A stretch of 64,000 nucleotides of DNA, taken from the NCBI RefSeq assembly GCF_964019545.1, contig NZ_OZ026451.1, forward strand, positions 1,297,001 to 1,361,000. The letters run 5' to 3'. Positions 45,036 through 57,200 of this stretch are shown here, one piece after another. The position numbers and the translations under genes are program-made. The first letter of the stretch is position 1, and each line of letters opens with the position of its first letter. Origin of the DNA: Rickettsiella endosymbiont of Xylota segnis. GTDB taxonomy: Bacteria > Pseudomonadota > Gammaproteobacteria > Diplorickettsiales > Diplorickettsiaceae. The notes below the pieces were generated by a model. It worked only from the letters and a program-made list of their open reading frames with translations. It searched no databases and was not told the origin of the DNA.

Positions 45036-48000
45036 TTAATACTGAATACTGATAGATTCTTCGCCAAATCTTTCACGCAGAGCCTTCAATAAATCGTCTT
45101 CAGGCTTCACTCTCCACTTATCACCTAAATTTAAATACACTTGTGTTTTTAATTCAGGGTGAGTGTAAGCAATACGCGTAAGACAAAGACCTGGACAAAA
45201 ATTGCTCATTAATTTTTGCAAGTCATCAAGTAGTTCCGGCCCAATGACAGACTTAGAAAGTTTAATCAATAAGTTTTTGGCATGACTTTCACGTGCTTCG
45301 CTGATATCTAAAATTTTTTTCGCTAATACTCGCGTATTCCCCGTAAATTCGTCTCGTTGGATCTCTCCTTCTATGATTAATAATTTATCTTTATTCAGCT
45401 TTTCACGATATTTGATATAGGTATCACTAAATAAGGTTACTTCTAAACGTCCGCTTGCATCCTCCAAATTAAGTACAGCCATACGATCCCCGCGTTTGGT
45501 CCATAATGAACGAATAGTCAGTACCCAACCAGCGATAGTAATAGATTGACCCGCTTGGCAAGTTAATTCACTTAGGGACGTCGAAATGAAGTGAGCTAAT
45601 TCGCTCGTATAATTTTCTAAAGGATGACCACTTAAATAAAAACCTAAGACTTCTTTTTCAGCCTGTAAACGTTGCAATTTTGGCCAATCTTCCTGGTTCA
45701 CCATTTGGCTTGAATAAGAAACCATATCTAGGCCAAAAAAATCTTTTTGACCTGAAATTTTTGCCAGTGATCTTTGATCCGCCGCTTGTAAAGCAGCTTC
45801 CATATTACCTAAAAGACTGGCACGATTTATACCAAAACTATCTAAGCTACCCGAAAAAATTAAGGCTTCTAAACTTCTACGATTTAGTTTTTGCAAATCC
45901 ACACGATGGCATAAATCAAATAAATCACTAAATTTTTGTTGTTGACGCTGTTCTATCAGCATTTCTATAGCCCCAGCTCCCAAACCTTTAATAGCACCTA
46001 AGCCGTACCGAATCGAACCCCTCGTATCTTCAACCGTAAATTTATAGTTGCTATGATTGATATCGGGTGGCAATATATTCAATTTCATTGAACGACATTC
46101 TGCAAGAAAGGTCACAACTTTTTCGGTATGATCCATATCGGATGATAATACTGCGGCCATAAATTCTGCGGGATAGTGCGTTTTTAACCATGCAGTTTGA
46201 TAAGAAACTAAAGCATAGGCCGCTGAATGCGATTTATTGAATCCATAGTCTGCAAATTTTTCCATTAAATCAAAGATTTGATTTGCTAAACGAGACTCAA
46301 TGTTTTTCTGTTCTGCACCTTTTATAAAAACTGTTCTTTGCTGCGCCATCTCCTCTGCTTTCTTTTTCCCCATAGCACGACGCAATAAGTCAGCAGCCCC
46401 TAAAGTATAACCTGCAAGTACTTGTGCAATTTGCATTACTTGTTCTTGATATAAAATAATTCCATAGGTAGGACTCAATATTGGCTCTAAAAAAGGATGA
46501 TCATACTGCACTTGTGCACGTCCATGTTTACGATTAATAAAATCATCGACCATGCCTGACTGTAATGGCCCGGGACGAAATAAAGCCACTAAAGCAATGA
46601 TTTCATCAAAACTATCGGGTCGTAATCGTTTAACGAGATCCCGCATCCCTCGAGACTCTAATTGAAATACAGCAGTCGTATTACAGGTTTTTAATAAAGC
46701 GAAAGTGCTTACATCATCAATAGAAATGGCAGTGATATCTAATAAGGATTCTTCTGGTGACTTTTTTGCATTAATTGCTTGAACCGCCCAATCAATTATG
46801 GTCAAGGTTCGAAGGCCTAGAAAATCAAATTTAACTAAGCCAACTTTTTCTATATCATCTTTGTCAAATTGGGTAATGCAGTGTATTCCGCCTGGCTCAC
46901 AATAAAGTGGTGTAAAATCTGTCAGTCTGGAAGGTGCAATAACTACTCCACCCGCATGTTTACCGACATTACGAATTAATCCTTCTAATTTTTTTGCTAA
47001 ATCAATTAATACTTTTACTTCATCTTCATTTGCGTAGCGATATTTTAGTTCATCTTCTTGATCAAGCGCTTTTTCCAGTGTAATACCTAACTCAAAAGGA
47101 ATTAGCTTGGCAATTTTATCCACCATACCATATGGGTATCCTAGCACACGCCCTACATCTCTAACTACTGCACGAGCGGCCATACTTCCATACGTTATAA
47201 TTTGCGAAACCGCATCACGCCCATAACGTTCTGTTACATAATCAATAACCCTATCACGTCCTTCCATGCAGAAATCAATATCGAAATCCGGCATAGAAAT
47301 ACGTTCTGGATTTAAAAAGCGTTCAAAAAGCAAGTCATATTGCAAAGGATCCAAACCCGTAATTTGCAAGGCATAAGCTACTAAAGATCCCGCTCCTGAA
47401 CCTCTACCAGGACCCACCGGAATTTGATTTTTCTTTGCCCAACGAATAAAGTCAGCAACAATAAGAAAGTAACTTGCAAAACCCATCGAATTGATCACTT
47501 TGAGCTCTGAATGCAGTCGTTCAAAATAAATTTTTTCAAATTCCTTGGCGTTAATGCACGGCTTCTGTACCTCTTCCTTTTCAACCATCCCAACTAACTT
47601 GGTTTCTGTATTCTTAACCTGAGATAAACCTAAAACTTTAGAGCGCTTCTCTAAACATTGTACTAAGCCTTGTTTTGCTTCTTGTATTAAGAAATTTTCT
47701 GCACTCATTCCTGCTGGAATAGGAAAATTAGGCAAAAAAGATGCTTGTAATTCAATTTCTAAGTTACAACGCTTAGCAATTTCCACCGAATTAGTCAATG
47801 CAGATGGAATATCAGCAAATAAAACAAGCATTTCTTCTATAGAACGAAGATATTGTTGCTCGGTATGAATCTTAGGGCGTTTAGGATCATTTAAGGTATA
47901 TCCGCTATTAATGCAAACTCTAGCTTCATGTGCTTCAAAATCTTCAGGTGAAATAAAGCAAACTTCATTGGTTGCTACGACTGGAGCACTATATTTTTTT

Positions 48001-48560
48001 GCTAGTTCAAGGACTGACCCGATATATTCTTCCTCTAAGGGTCGGCCTAATCGTTGTAACTGCAAATAAAAACGATTTGGGAATAGCGTTAGCCAAGAGT
48101 CCAAAATTTCAGCTGCTAAGGGTTTATTATTCTTCATGAAACAAGATGCAATTTCTCCTTCTCTTGCTCCTGATAATACGATCAAGCCCTCAGAATAATT
48201 TGCAAACCAACTCTTTTGGAGAATTGGTTTGCCTTTTTGTTGATTCTCTAAATAGGAACGCGAAATTAATTGAATTAAGTTTTGATAACCTAGTTGATTT
48301 TGGCAAAGTAAAATTAATTGAAATGCTGGATCGGATAATCGATCATTTTTTACCCAACATTCTGCTCCAATTATAGGTTTGATCCCTTTTTTTATTGCTG
48401 CCTGATAGAACTTAATTGTTGCAAATAAATTTGATAGATCCGTTACGGCAATAGCTGGCATAGAAAGCTCATCCGCTCTTGAGACAAGCTTATCAATGTG
48501 AATCAGGCCATCGCTCAAAGAGTATTCTGTATGTAGGTGCAGATGGATAAAGGATGGCAT
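45036..48560 (-). CDS. dnaE: DNA polymerase III alpha subunit
   Basis: A 1,174-residue replicative polymerase. The PHP domain begins at once (FIHLHLHTEYSLSDG); the catalytic aspartates lie in MPDFDIDFCMEGR; GPGRGSGAGSLVAYAL, the helix-hairpin-helix/finger regions and an OB fold (ITIAGWVLTIRSLWTKRGDRM) follow. ATG at 48560 (MPSFIHLHL) matches where homologues start; a longer frame to 48608 reads only the repeat element. The start codon is directly joined to the end of a TATACT element, so the whole leader is element sequence. Confidence 0.97.
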   Translation of the reverse strand: MPSFIHLHLHTEYSLSDGLIHIDKLVSRADELSMPAIAVTDLSNLFATIKFYQAAIKKGIKPIIGAECWVKNDRLSDPAFQLILLCQNQLGYQNLIQLISRSYLENQQKGKPILQKSWFANYSEGLIVLSGAREGEIASCFMKNNKPLAAEILDSWLTLFPNRFYLQLQRLGRPLEEEYIGSVLELAKKYSAPVVATNEVCFISPEDFEAHEARVCINSGYTLNDPKRPKIHTEQQYLRSIEEMLVLFADIPSALTNSVEIAKRCNLEIELQASFLPNFPIPAGMSAENFLIQEAKQGLVQCLEKRSKVLGLSQVKNTETKLVGMVEKEEVQKPCINAKEFEKIYFERLHSELKVINSMGFASYFLIVADFIRWAKKNQIPVGPGRGSGAGSLVAYALQITGLDPLQYDLLFERFLNPERISMPDFDIDFCMEGRDRVIDYVTERYGRDAVSQIITYGSMAARAVVRDVGRVLGYPYGMVDKIAKLIPFELGITLEKALDQEDELKYRYANEDEVKVLIDLAKKLEGLIRNVGKHAGGVVIAPSRLTDFTPLYCEPGGIHCITQFDKDDIEKVGLVKFDFLGLRTLTIIDWAVQAINAKKSPEESLLDITAISIDDVSTFALLKTCNTTAVFQLESRGMRDLVKRLRPDSFDEIIALVALFRPGPLQSGMVDDFINRKHGRAQVQYDHPFLEPILSPTYGIILYQEQVMQIAQVLAGYTLGAADLLRRAMGKKKAEEMAQQRTVFIKGAEQKNIESRLANQIFDLMEKFADYGFNKSHSAAYALVSYQTAWLKTHYPAEFMAAVLSSDMDHTEKVVTFLAECRSMKLNILPPDINHSNYKFTVEDTRGSIRYGLGAIKGLGAGAIEMLIEQRQQQKFSDLFDLCHRVDLQKLNRRSLEALIFSGSLDSFGINRASLLGNMEAALQAADQRSLAKISGQKDFFGLDMVSYSSQMVNQEDWPKLQRLQAEKEVLGFYLSGHPLENYTSELAHFISTSLSELTCQAGQSITIAGWVLTIRSLWTKRGDRMAVLNLEDASGRLEVTLFSDTYIKYREKLNKDKLLIIEGEIQRDEFTGNTRVLAKKILDISEARESHAKNLLIKLSKSVIGPELLDDLQKLMSNFCPGLCLTRIAYTHPELKTQVYLNLGDKWRVKPEDDLLKALRERFGEESISIQY

Positions 48561-48671
48561 ATATTCTTCGCACTTGAATTTTTGTCTGTGTTGATCCTCA
48601 ATGCGCAATTCTCTTGGTTCACTCGACTTGCTCGTTGCAGCACCTTACCAAAAAAACATGCTGTGAGTATA
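48560..48671 (-). repeat. Interspersed TATACT element, copy 5 (dnaE leader)
   Basis: A 112-bp copy whose right end (minus strand GCGAAGAATATA) runs into the dnaE ATG with no base between. Compared with other copies it lacks about 10-14 bases in the GAGGATTGCCAGTTGA region. The core CTTGAATTTTTGTCTGTGTTG is perfect. The ribosome site of dnaE must therefore lie within the element (GAAGAA about 4 bases before ATG). Confidence 0.88.
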
Positions 48672-48796
48672 CCCCCGATTAACGCGCAACAGAAACCTTG
48701 TGTTTTGCCAGAATCAATTTGAAAAGATAGCTTCAATAAACTTCTAGCGTTTTGCAAGAAAAATACTAAATTTTCTTTTTCAAGTGCGTTTGAATC

Positions 48797-51247
48797 CTAA
48801 GGTTCTAGTGCTTTATAGGTTTCTTTTAAGCTAAATATTAAAAAGGTATAAAGTATATCCAATTGCAGGGATTGACCAGTTAAATAACAACGTAAAAAAT
48901 TTTTACATACGTAATTTAATCTAATTGCTCCAGCATAACAGGCTCCACCTTTTATTTTATGCACGATGTTTTCAATAGTTTCCCAGTCTTTTAACTGATA
49001 GGTCTTTTCAAGCTCTTGTATATGACCAGGGATAGATTCTTTAAACATTTCTATAATTTCATTAAACAAATCCATGTTTCCGCTCAAATTTTTAAGGCTA
49101 ATACTTTTATTATAAATAGGATATGAATTTATAATATCGCGCAAATTAGCTTTCTCTATGGTTAAGTTATTTTCCTCTATGTATTCATTTTTAATAAATT
49201 TAGATTGTTTTAGCAAAGGATTAAATTCAATCACATTGATTTTTTTATCTTGAAAATATTTATCTAGTTTTTTTATTTTTTCTTTCGTTAAAGGTTTTAA
49301 CCATACTTCATTGATGCCAGCTGCTAAACATTCTTCTTTAAATTTATTTTCTCCATGAGCTGTTAAAGTAATAATTGGAGTCGCCGGTTTTTGGTTAATA
49401 CGTTCCCAATAACGGTACAAAACGGCAATTTCACTCCCACTAAGGCCAGGCAAACCTAAATCAGTAATAATTAAATCAAAACTATGATTTTTGGCAAACA
49501 GTAGTGCTTCTTGCATAGTTGATACCACTGTCAGATTATACCCAGCTTGAGTGAGTAACTCTTGAGAAAATTTAATCGTTAAAAGATCATCTTCAATCAA
49601 TAAAATATTTTTTTTAATTAGCTTTTTTGGGAATTGTGTTGTTTGTTGCAACAACAGCTTTTTTACTTCAGGAGACTCATTAGGTTCTAAAAAGACAAAA
49701 GGTTCAGAATTTTTATTTTTAAATTTTAAGAGTTTATTTTTTTTTGCAAAATTCATAAACAAAGTAAAAGAAAAGCTAGTACCTACGCCCATCTCGCTTT
49801 TTACTTGTATCTCGCCACCTAATAAATTAACAAATTTTTTCACTATGTAAAGACCAACACCATAACCTTGCGTTTGATTATTTTTTTCAAAACTAGGTGT
49901 TATTCGAAAAAAAGGATCAAATACTGATTTCAATTTATCCGCAGGAATCCCTATCCCTGTATCGCTAATCGTAAATTCAATATATACACCATCTGATTGA
50001 TGGGGTAATAATACTAATTCTTTAATAGTTACAACAACTGTTCCTTGTTCAGTAAATTTAATCGCATTTGTCGCTAAATTTAGTAAAATACGTTCCAGTT
50101 TATTTTGATCACTGACTATATTCTCAGCAGAAGAAACGTCTAAATTAATCTGCAAGGTAATTCCTTTAGTCTTTACTGAAGGTAATAACAAATTTTGCAG
50201 TGACTCTGCTAAATCTTGTAAAGAAAAACTATTCACTTTAAGCAGTGCTTCGTTAGCTTTTTCTAATGAAGCCACATCAAGCACGTTGTTAAGCAAACTT
50301 AATAATTGATTACTGGCGTTATACATCAAACGTAAATCATCTTTATTTTCCAATATTTTTAAACGTTGTTCGAGTAATTGAGATAAACCGATGATGCCTG
50401 TTAAAGGCGTCCGAATATCATGACTCATATTCGCAAGAAACTCGGTTTTAGCTTGATTAGCCGCATCCGCTAATATTTTCGATTTTTTTAATTTCCTTTG
50501 GGTATTTTTAAGTTCTGTAATATCAATAGATACTCCTAAGATACCAATTATTTTTTCAGATTTTCCTCTTAAAGGCGATTTCTGGGTCAAGAAAATATGC
50601 ATAGTATCGTCCGATAACTTTGCTCTTTCTTCAAAACTAACCATTTGATTATTTTGCATCACAAAGCGATCATTTTCCTGTATCCTTTCGGCTTGGTCTT
50701 TCCAAGAAAAATCAAAATCCGTTTTGCCGATAACTGCTTTAGAATCAGAAAATCCTGTTAATTCGGTATGTAATTTACTCCCACCTAAGATAACACTATT
50801 AGTATCTTTCCAATAAATACTTGCAGGAACATTTTCAACAATATTACTTAAATATATATTTAATTTTTCATTTTCTTCCCATAAATATTGATTGAAGTCC
50901 TTGAGCGATGGATTAATTTCACTAAAGACAGTTATCTCTTCTTTTTTGAACATGATTGAAATACATTGAATTAAGATAGGCTCTTCCTGATCATTAGACA
51001 CCTTATGAAAAATAGCAGAAAAACTCTTATCTTTATTTTTAATGCTTTTATTAAAGAGATCATTAACTATCCTTAAATAATCACTCACAAAAATATTGGA
51101 TATCGGTTTATCAATTAACTCAGCTAAAGAATTAATATTTAATGAAGAAAAAAAGTGTTGATTACCTCCTTTAAATGATTTTTTTTTACTATCTAACCAA
51201 TAAACCGGAAAAGGTAATGCATTTAAGATAATTCTGAAATTCGTCAT
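48797..51247 (-). CDS. Hybrid sensor histidine kinase (PAS-PAS-HisKA-HATPase-REC-HPt)
   Basis: An 816-residue phosphorelay protein with no membrane span. It has an N-terminal PAS-like region (1-115) and a PAS domain with PAC motif (about 125-250, VPASIYWKDTNSVILGGSK). HisKA follows with His near 274 (NMSHDIRTPLTGIIG), then the HATPase (N box NLATNAIKF, G1 DTGIGIPADK, G2 GYGVGLYIVKK), a receiver with Asp near 595 (LIITDLGLPGLSG) and an HPt domain with His near 760 (VHKIKGGACYAG). ATG at 51247 has AGGAG 5 bases upstream. It starts 33 bases after the synthetase stop, so the two are probably cotranscribed. The signal and the output regulator are unknown. Confidence 0.93.
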   Translation of the reverse strand: MTNFRIILNALPFPVYWLDSKKKSFKGGNQHFFSSLNINSLAELIDKPISNIFVSDYLRIVNDLFNKSIKNKDKSFSAIFHKVSNDQEEPILIQCISIMFKKEEITVFSEINPSLKDFNQYLWEENEKLNIYLSNIVENVPASIYWKDTNSVILGGSKLHTELTGFSDSKAVIGKTDFDFSWKDQAERIQENDRFVMQNNQMVSFEERAKLSDDTMHIFLTQKSPLRGKSEKIIGILGVSIDITELKNTQRKLKKSKILADAANQAKTEFLANMSHDIRTPLTGIIGLSQLLEQRLKILENKDDLRLMYNASNQLLSLLNNVLDVASLEKANEALLKVNSFSLQDLAESLQNLLLPSVKTKGITLQINLDVSSAENIVSDQNKLERILLNLATNAIKFTEQGTVVVTIKELVLLPHQSDGVYIEFTISDTGIGIPADKLKSVFDPFFRITPSFEKNNQTQGYGVGLYIVKKFVNLLGGEIQVKSEMGVGTSFSFTLFMNFAKKNKLLKFKNKNSEPFVFLEPNESPEVKKLLLQQTTQFPKKLIKKNILLIEDDLLTIKFSQELLTQAGYNLTVVSTMQEALLFAKNHSFDLIITDLGLPGLSGSEIAVLYRYWERINQKPATPIITLTAHGENKFKEECLAAGINEVWLKPLTKEKIKKLDKYFQDKKINVIEFNPLLKQSKFIKNEYIEENNLTIEKANLRDIINSYPIYNKSISLKNLSGNMDLFNEIIEMFKESIPGHIQELEKTYQLKDWETIENIVHKIKGGACYAGAIRLNYVCKNFLRCYLTGQSLQLDILYTFLIFSLKETYKALEP

Positions 51248-51280
51248 ACACACTCCTTAAAAATTACCTTTATCATTATT

Positions 51281-54200
51281 TTAATTTTGATTCAATGCTA
51301 GAAAGAAAGTAGAATCATTATTAATTGCATTCAAAGGAGTGTAAAAAAAAGATTGGCCAACTAAGTCACCTAACTTTTTAGTAGAGTTACGCAAGCATTT
51401 TTCACGACTATATGCATTAATTTTACTTGAAAGTTTTTCACCTAAAGAGTTTTCTCGGTTTCCTAGAATATTGAAATGCGTAGCTTTAATTTCTGTACTT
51501 TCAAATAGATTCGCATCTATAAAATTAAGTAGAAAATTATTTTTATCTGGATTATGCATTTCTTTAAATTCATCAGTCAATTCTGTAGCTTTGAATAAAA
51601 AAACCGGTGTGGAAGTAAGTTGAGTTGGTTTATATCTAAATCCAATTTCTTGATGATGTTGACATAATGTTTCAAGTTGATCCATTATCTTAAACGAGTT
51701 TTCAGAAAAATTAGCTTTCTGCCTTTGCTTTTTACAATAAATTAAAACTTCTTTTTTTAAATCATTTTGTTCAAACTCGGATATACAAGAAACTACCCAT
51801 GTATCGATTAAACCACAAAATTTTAAATTTTGAGGATTTTCTGATGTAGACTCATTTTGAGCAGCCATTTCTAAAGCTAACATACCGCCGAATGAATAAC
51901 CTACCAAAATAAAAGGGCCTTGAATTTCATTAAGTATGATTGAAAGATAGTTTCGCGCCATTTCTTTCATAGTTAATAGCTTTAATTGATTTCTATCCAA
52001 TAACGGATCTTCAATGCCATAGCAAATGTTGGCAAATTTTAACTGTTCTACTAATTTATAAAAACAACTAAGTCCTCCTCCAGCAGGATGTATAAATATA
52101 ATAGCAGGGAAATTACTATCTCCATTTTTCAAAATGCGAAGTAACCCTTTTTTATTCCTAATATTTAGTATCTTATATAATTCGTCCTCCAATCCTTCAA
52201 TACTTGGATTTTGATATAAATCATTGGCGTGCAAAAGTTTTTTTGGATCTAGTTTAAATTCATTATTAATTGTATTAATTATTTCCATCGCTGAAATAGA
52301 ATCGCAACCAAAATTCATAAAATTTGCTTTTATATTATTTGGAAAAGAAGGTAGCCTTTTTTTAATTATTTTTAACAAAGTTTTTCCATTAGGTGTTTGA
52401 GGAGGAATTTCCTCGAGTTGCTTTTTGTTAAATTCCGCTTCAAATTTTAGAAACTGAGTTTTGTCTAGTTTCCCATGGGCATTGACTAAAAATTCATCCA
52501 ATTGCACATAAAATGATGGAAACATATACGCAGGTAAGCGATTAATTAGGTGCTCATGAAATTCTTCATTAGCTGATTTTATAAATTTTTTATTCACAGA
52601 TTTTAAAGTATAAAAAGCAACTAGTTGATTAGCTCCTCCTATATTGGTAAACAATACTTCAACTTGTTTAACAGCTGAGTGTAGCGACAAGCAATTTCTA
52701 ACCTCTTCGAGAGCCACTAAATTACCGCTTATCTTAACTTGCAAATCATCTGCCCGTCCCATAAACATTATTTGTAGATCTTTTGTAGTGTACTTGACTA
52801 AATCGCCAGTTCGATAGCATCTATTGCCTAACTCTCCAGTAAATCTATTTTTATCTAACGCTGAATTTAAATACCCCTTCGCTACACCCTCTCCTTTTAC
52901 AAATAACTCGCCAATACCTCCCAAAGGAGCTTGGGTTCCAAATGGTGTTAATACTTCCACAGTTGTTTCATTAATAGGTGAACCAATGAGAGTTGTATTA
53001 TAATTATTGATATTTAGTTTGTTAAAGGTATGGGTCAATGCAAATATGCTCGCTTCGGTGGGTCCATATCCATTTATAATTATAGGTGCTTTTGGATGAT
53101 TTAAAATTTTTAATACTGTATCTTTATGTACAACATCACCGCCCACCATTAAATATCTTAAGTTTTTAAAGATTCCAGATTGATTATTAGCATATGAGTC
53201 AAACAAACCAGCCGTAAGCCACATATGTGTAATATTTTCAGTAATTAATTTATTTCGAAAAGAATTTATATTTAAAATAGTTTCTTTATCAAAAAGAACT
53301 AAGCTCGCACCATGATGCCATGCTAACCAACATTCTAGTTGCGCAGCATCAAACGCCTGATTTGCAGTTTGAGCTACCCTTTCATTAGGCAAAACCTCTA
53401 TAAAATTTGGTGACTCTACTACACGAAAAATTCCTTTTTCCCGCAAAATCACCCCTTTAGGAGTACCTGTGGATCCTGAAGTATAAAGAATACAGAATTC
53501 ATCCGTATTTTTCTCTAACGTAGGTAACTTTTTATCTAAGTTGAAAATGGGATTTTTAAGCGAATTAATTGAAATTAACTGCACATCTTCAAGATTTGTA
53601 TCAAAAAGCCCTTTGGAATTGTCATCAACAATAAAAAATTTAATTTTAGCGTCATTAATAATCAATTTAAGTCGCTCATTCGGATTTTCTTTAGAAAGCG
53701 GAATAAACACCCCACCAATTTTTAATATCGCTAATTCAGCTACAAAAAATAAATAAGTGGCATCTAAAAAAATTCCAACATAATTTCCTTGGGTTACGCC
53801 AGCCTCAATCAAAACATGAGCGAGAATTGTTGATTGCTGATCTACTTCTTTATAACTTAATCGTTTCTGATCATAGTTAAGAGCGATATTTTCAGGATAT
53901 TGATCCACCATTTGTTGAAACTTGCTCACTAGACTAATTTTTTTAGAAAAATCAAGTTTAGGACCTTGCCCCATTCTTATTAGTTGTTCCCGTTCATCAT
54001 CACAAACTACCGATATGTCTCGAATTTTTTGATTAGGGTTTTTACAAAAATTTTCGATTAAATATTTAAAATTTTCAGAAATACTTTTACGAAAACCAAG
54101 CGAATATTTTTCTTTTGCAACCTCTAAAGTGATAACATATTTTTTTTGTAGTTCCTGAACATAAGCCGTCAGCGGGCTAAATCGACATTCTTCTCGTAAA

Positions 54201-57200
54201 TCTAAAATACTAGGCCTTGGCTCGATCAACTCTGCAGTTTCATTTCCTAATAAAAGCTTAGGCTCTTCATCACTCTGAAATACAATTGCAACTGTTTTAG
54301 AGGCATTATAAGGCATAAGTTTCTGAATTTCTGAGAAAGAAAAATCTTGATATTTCATTCCATTAATAAGATTTTTATGATTTTCAGTGAAAAATTCATC
54401 GAAACTTTTGTTTTTACTTAAATCAAAAGCATGGATAAGTAAATTTACAAAAAAACCTGGTGTATCAACAAAAAGTGCTTCCCTTCCTGAAGTTACTGTT
54501 ACAATTGGTATGTATTCACTATGTGCATAATGGGCCACCAAAATACTAAACAAACTTATTATCACACTATAAGGTGTCACTCCACTTTGGCTCGCTATCG
54601 ACTTTAATGTTTGGGAATTTTCTCGAGAAATTTCAAATAGATACCGCTCAGACTTTAGTTCAGTGATTGATTTGAAATTTAAATTAACGGTCCTATCAGG
54701 AGGAATTCCTACCGACCTTTCACATATTGAAAGATGTTCAGTCCAAAATTTTTTAGCCTCATTTTGAAATTTTTCATTATTAATTTTAGTTTTTTGTTGG
54801 TAAGCTACAAAATTCTGATAAGTTAAACGTTTCGGTAAGGCTAAATAATCTGAATTTAACGCAGCATTATAAGATTTAGATACAGTTTTTAAATATAGGT
54901 TTAATGAAAATGCATCAGAAATGCAATGATGTATAACAAAAGTAATGTAGAATTTTTTTTCGGCTTCAAAAACAAGAACTGTGCAAAGCTCGTTAGAGTT
55001 AAGCATTGATAAAGGTTTACTTGTTTTCTCACGAATTATGTCCATTAATTTAAATTTACTTTTTATTTCTTCATAATAAAAATTAATTCGCTTATTTTCT
55101 GTAGATAAAATAGATTTAATTACTTGGCCTTCAACAATCTTGTAAGAGAAATTAAAAACATCGTAATGCTTACTCAATTGTTGACAAGCGATTTCGAAAC
55201 ATTTTATATCTAAATGATTAGCCAAAAAACATGCTATCATATGAAACTTAGAACTATTAGTTACACCTTCACTTCGTTCTGCAGCAAAAATTCTTTTTTC
55301 CTGCAAAGACAACTCCTGGCAAGGTTGCTTAAATTGGGTTAATTCAAAATTCTTTCCACAAGCAATTTTCTCATCTTTTTGTTGGTTAATATATGCTAGC
55401 AAAGCAGACAACGTCATTTTTGGACTAAGTAATCTATCAATATCTATTTTAACACCTAGCTCATTATATAAAAATCCACTTAAATAAGTTAATTTTAGCG
55501 AACTTAGTCCTAAGAACACCAACGGATCATCTAACTTGATTTCTAATTTTGCATTACTTTTATTTTGACCGATTATTTGAAATTTTAATTGCTCAACCAC
55601 CATTTCAGTTAAATCATTTGTTTCTTGACGACCAGTAATAAACCTTTTTGTTAATTCTTTAATATCAGAGGTTTCTTTTTGCAAATCAGGTAAATATAAT
55701 TTAGCATTTTCTAAATCTTTTTTATTGATTACTCTTTTGTTAAAGTAATTATTGGCTACTGAGTTTTTTTCGATCGTTTTACACATCAGTAAATAAGGAT
55801 CTAATTGAGTTAATGAACGAGTAGAAAAATTAAGAATAATTTCATGATTTAATTTTTTATCTAAATCAATGGGTAAAGTCCCAAATTTTTTAAATAAGGT
55901 AAATAGAAATGATTGTAAAAATAATACCTTTTTAGTATTTCTTAATAAGAGTCTAACAAGGGAACTTTGATTGGTTTCTTGACATAAAATATCTACAAAA
56001 GTTTCTGCCAATTTATTTGATTCTGTTCTTTTAAATTTAATTTTTATCTTATCTAAATTTTTCGATTCTGCGAATATAGCGATTTGCTTCAGAAGTTCAT
56101 ATTCGACTTCTAATCCCGTATTTCTACAACTGACAAAAAAACCATTTACTAATAAATGCTTGTCGGTTTCGTTTACTTTACAAACAGCTAATGCTGTTAG
56201 ATCCTCAGAAACAGTGTCAGCATCATGGCTTTCTTTAGTTCCAGAGCTGGATAGATTTTTTATCGTAGCAATAAAGCAGTCTATTTCACCTTTTTGAATT
56301 AAATTTTCCAAATTCCATTCTTTTTCAGGATATTCAGAAAAAGGAAATAAATTAAATTGATTTGTTCTTTTTGGGATTTGTTCAATTCTAGCAATTTTAT
56401 CCTTATCTTCTGTATCCTCTGCTTCTATTTTACTAATTGCTACAGGGTGCAGTTTACGTCGTGCCTTAAGCCTATCAATAGGGTTATTAAACTCCGATAA
56501 ATAAGATTGCAACCCTTCTTCTTGTGCCATTAAGATTAATCTATCTTTGTCTGTCTGTGTAATGGATGCATATTCATTTTCATCGAACGCCCATATTTTT
56601 TTAAATTCCTCCATTTTTTGCGGCATTTGAACACAGAAAATTTCTGGAAAATTTTGACTGACCTCATCAATCTCATTTTCAGAATCATCAACAAACATGG
56701 CATTTTTAGCATTTATAAATTTTAATTCGCCCAAAATTTTTTTTATACTATTAGATTTAGCATCTCGATTAATTATTTTAATCTTTATATCAGAATTTTT
56801 TAATATCATGTCTTTTTCTCTTATAGAAAAGACATTACTGACAGTTACCTCTTCGTTTTTACTTGATAAACAAATAAATACCCCTTTTTTTCTTTGCTTA
56901 ACTAAAAATTCTTGTAACGCTAAATTATGCTTTTCAAATTTAACATTTTCCGGACCTATATCGCCTGCTATTCCTGTCCACAACGTATTATCACAATCTA
57001 CAATTATAACTTTATAAGCGATTTGATCGATACAATGTAGTTTTCTTGCAATTAAACAAGCTAATGACATATAAAAATCAAAATTATAAGGAATACGTGT
57101 TTTATATTCTATTTTATTTTCAAAATCAGTCAGTGCATATTGATGATTAATATCTGATTGAGATAAACTATGAATTTTATTCTTATCCATCTCTTTTAAA

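Noticed and set aside
48515-48757. 80-codon minus-strand frame before dnaE
   Set aside because: It spans the element and overlaps dnaE out of frame; the NTDKNSS segment is repeat-derived. The dnaE start at 48560 explains the region.
48672-48796. Intrinsic terminator after the sensor kinase
   Set aside because: Only a weak AT-only stem (AAGAAAA/TTTTCTT) is seen with no proper T run beyond it; not supportable.
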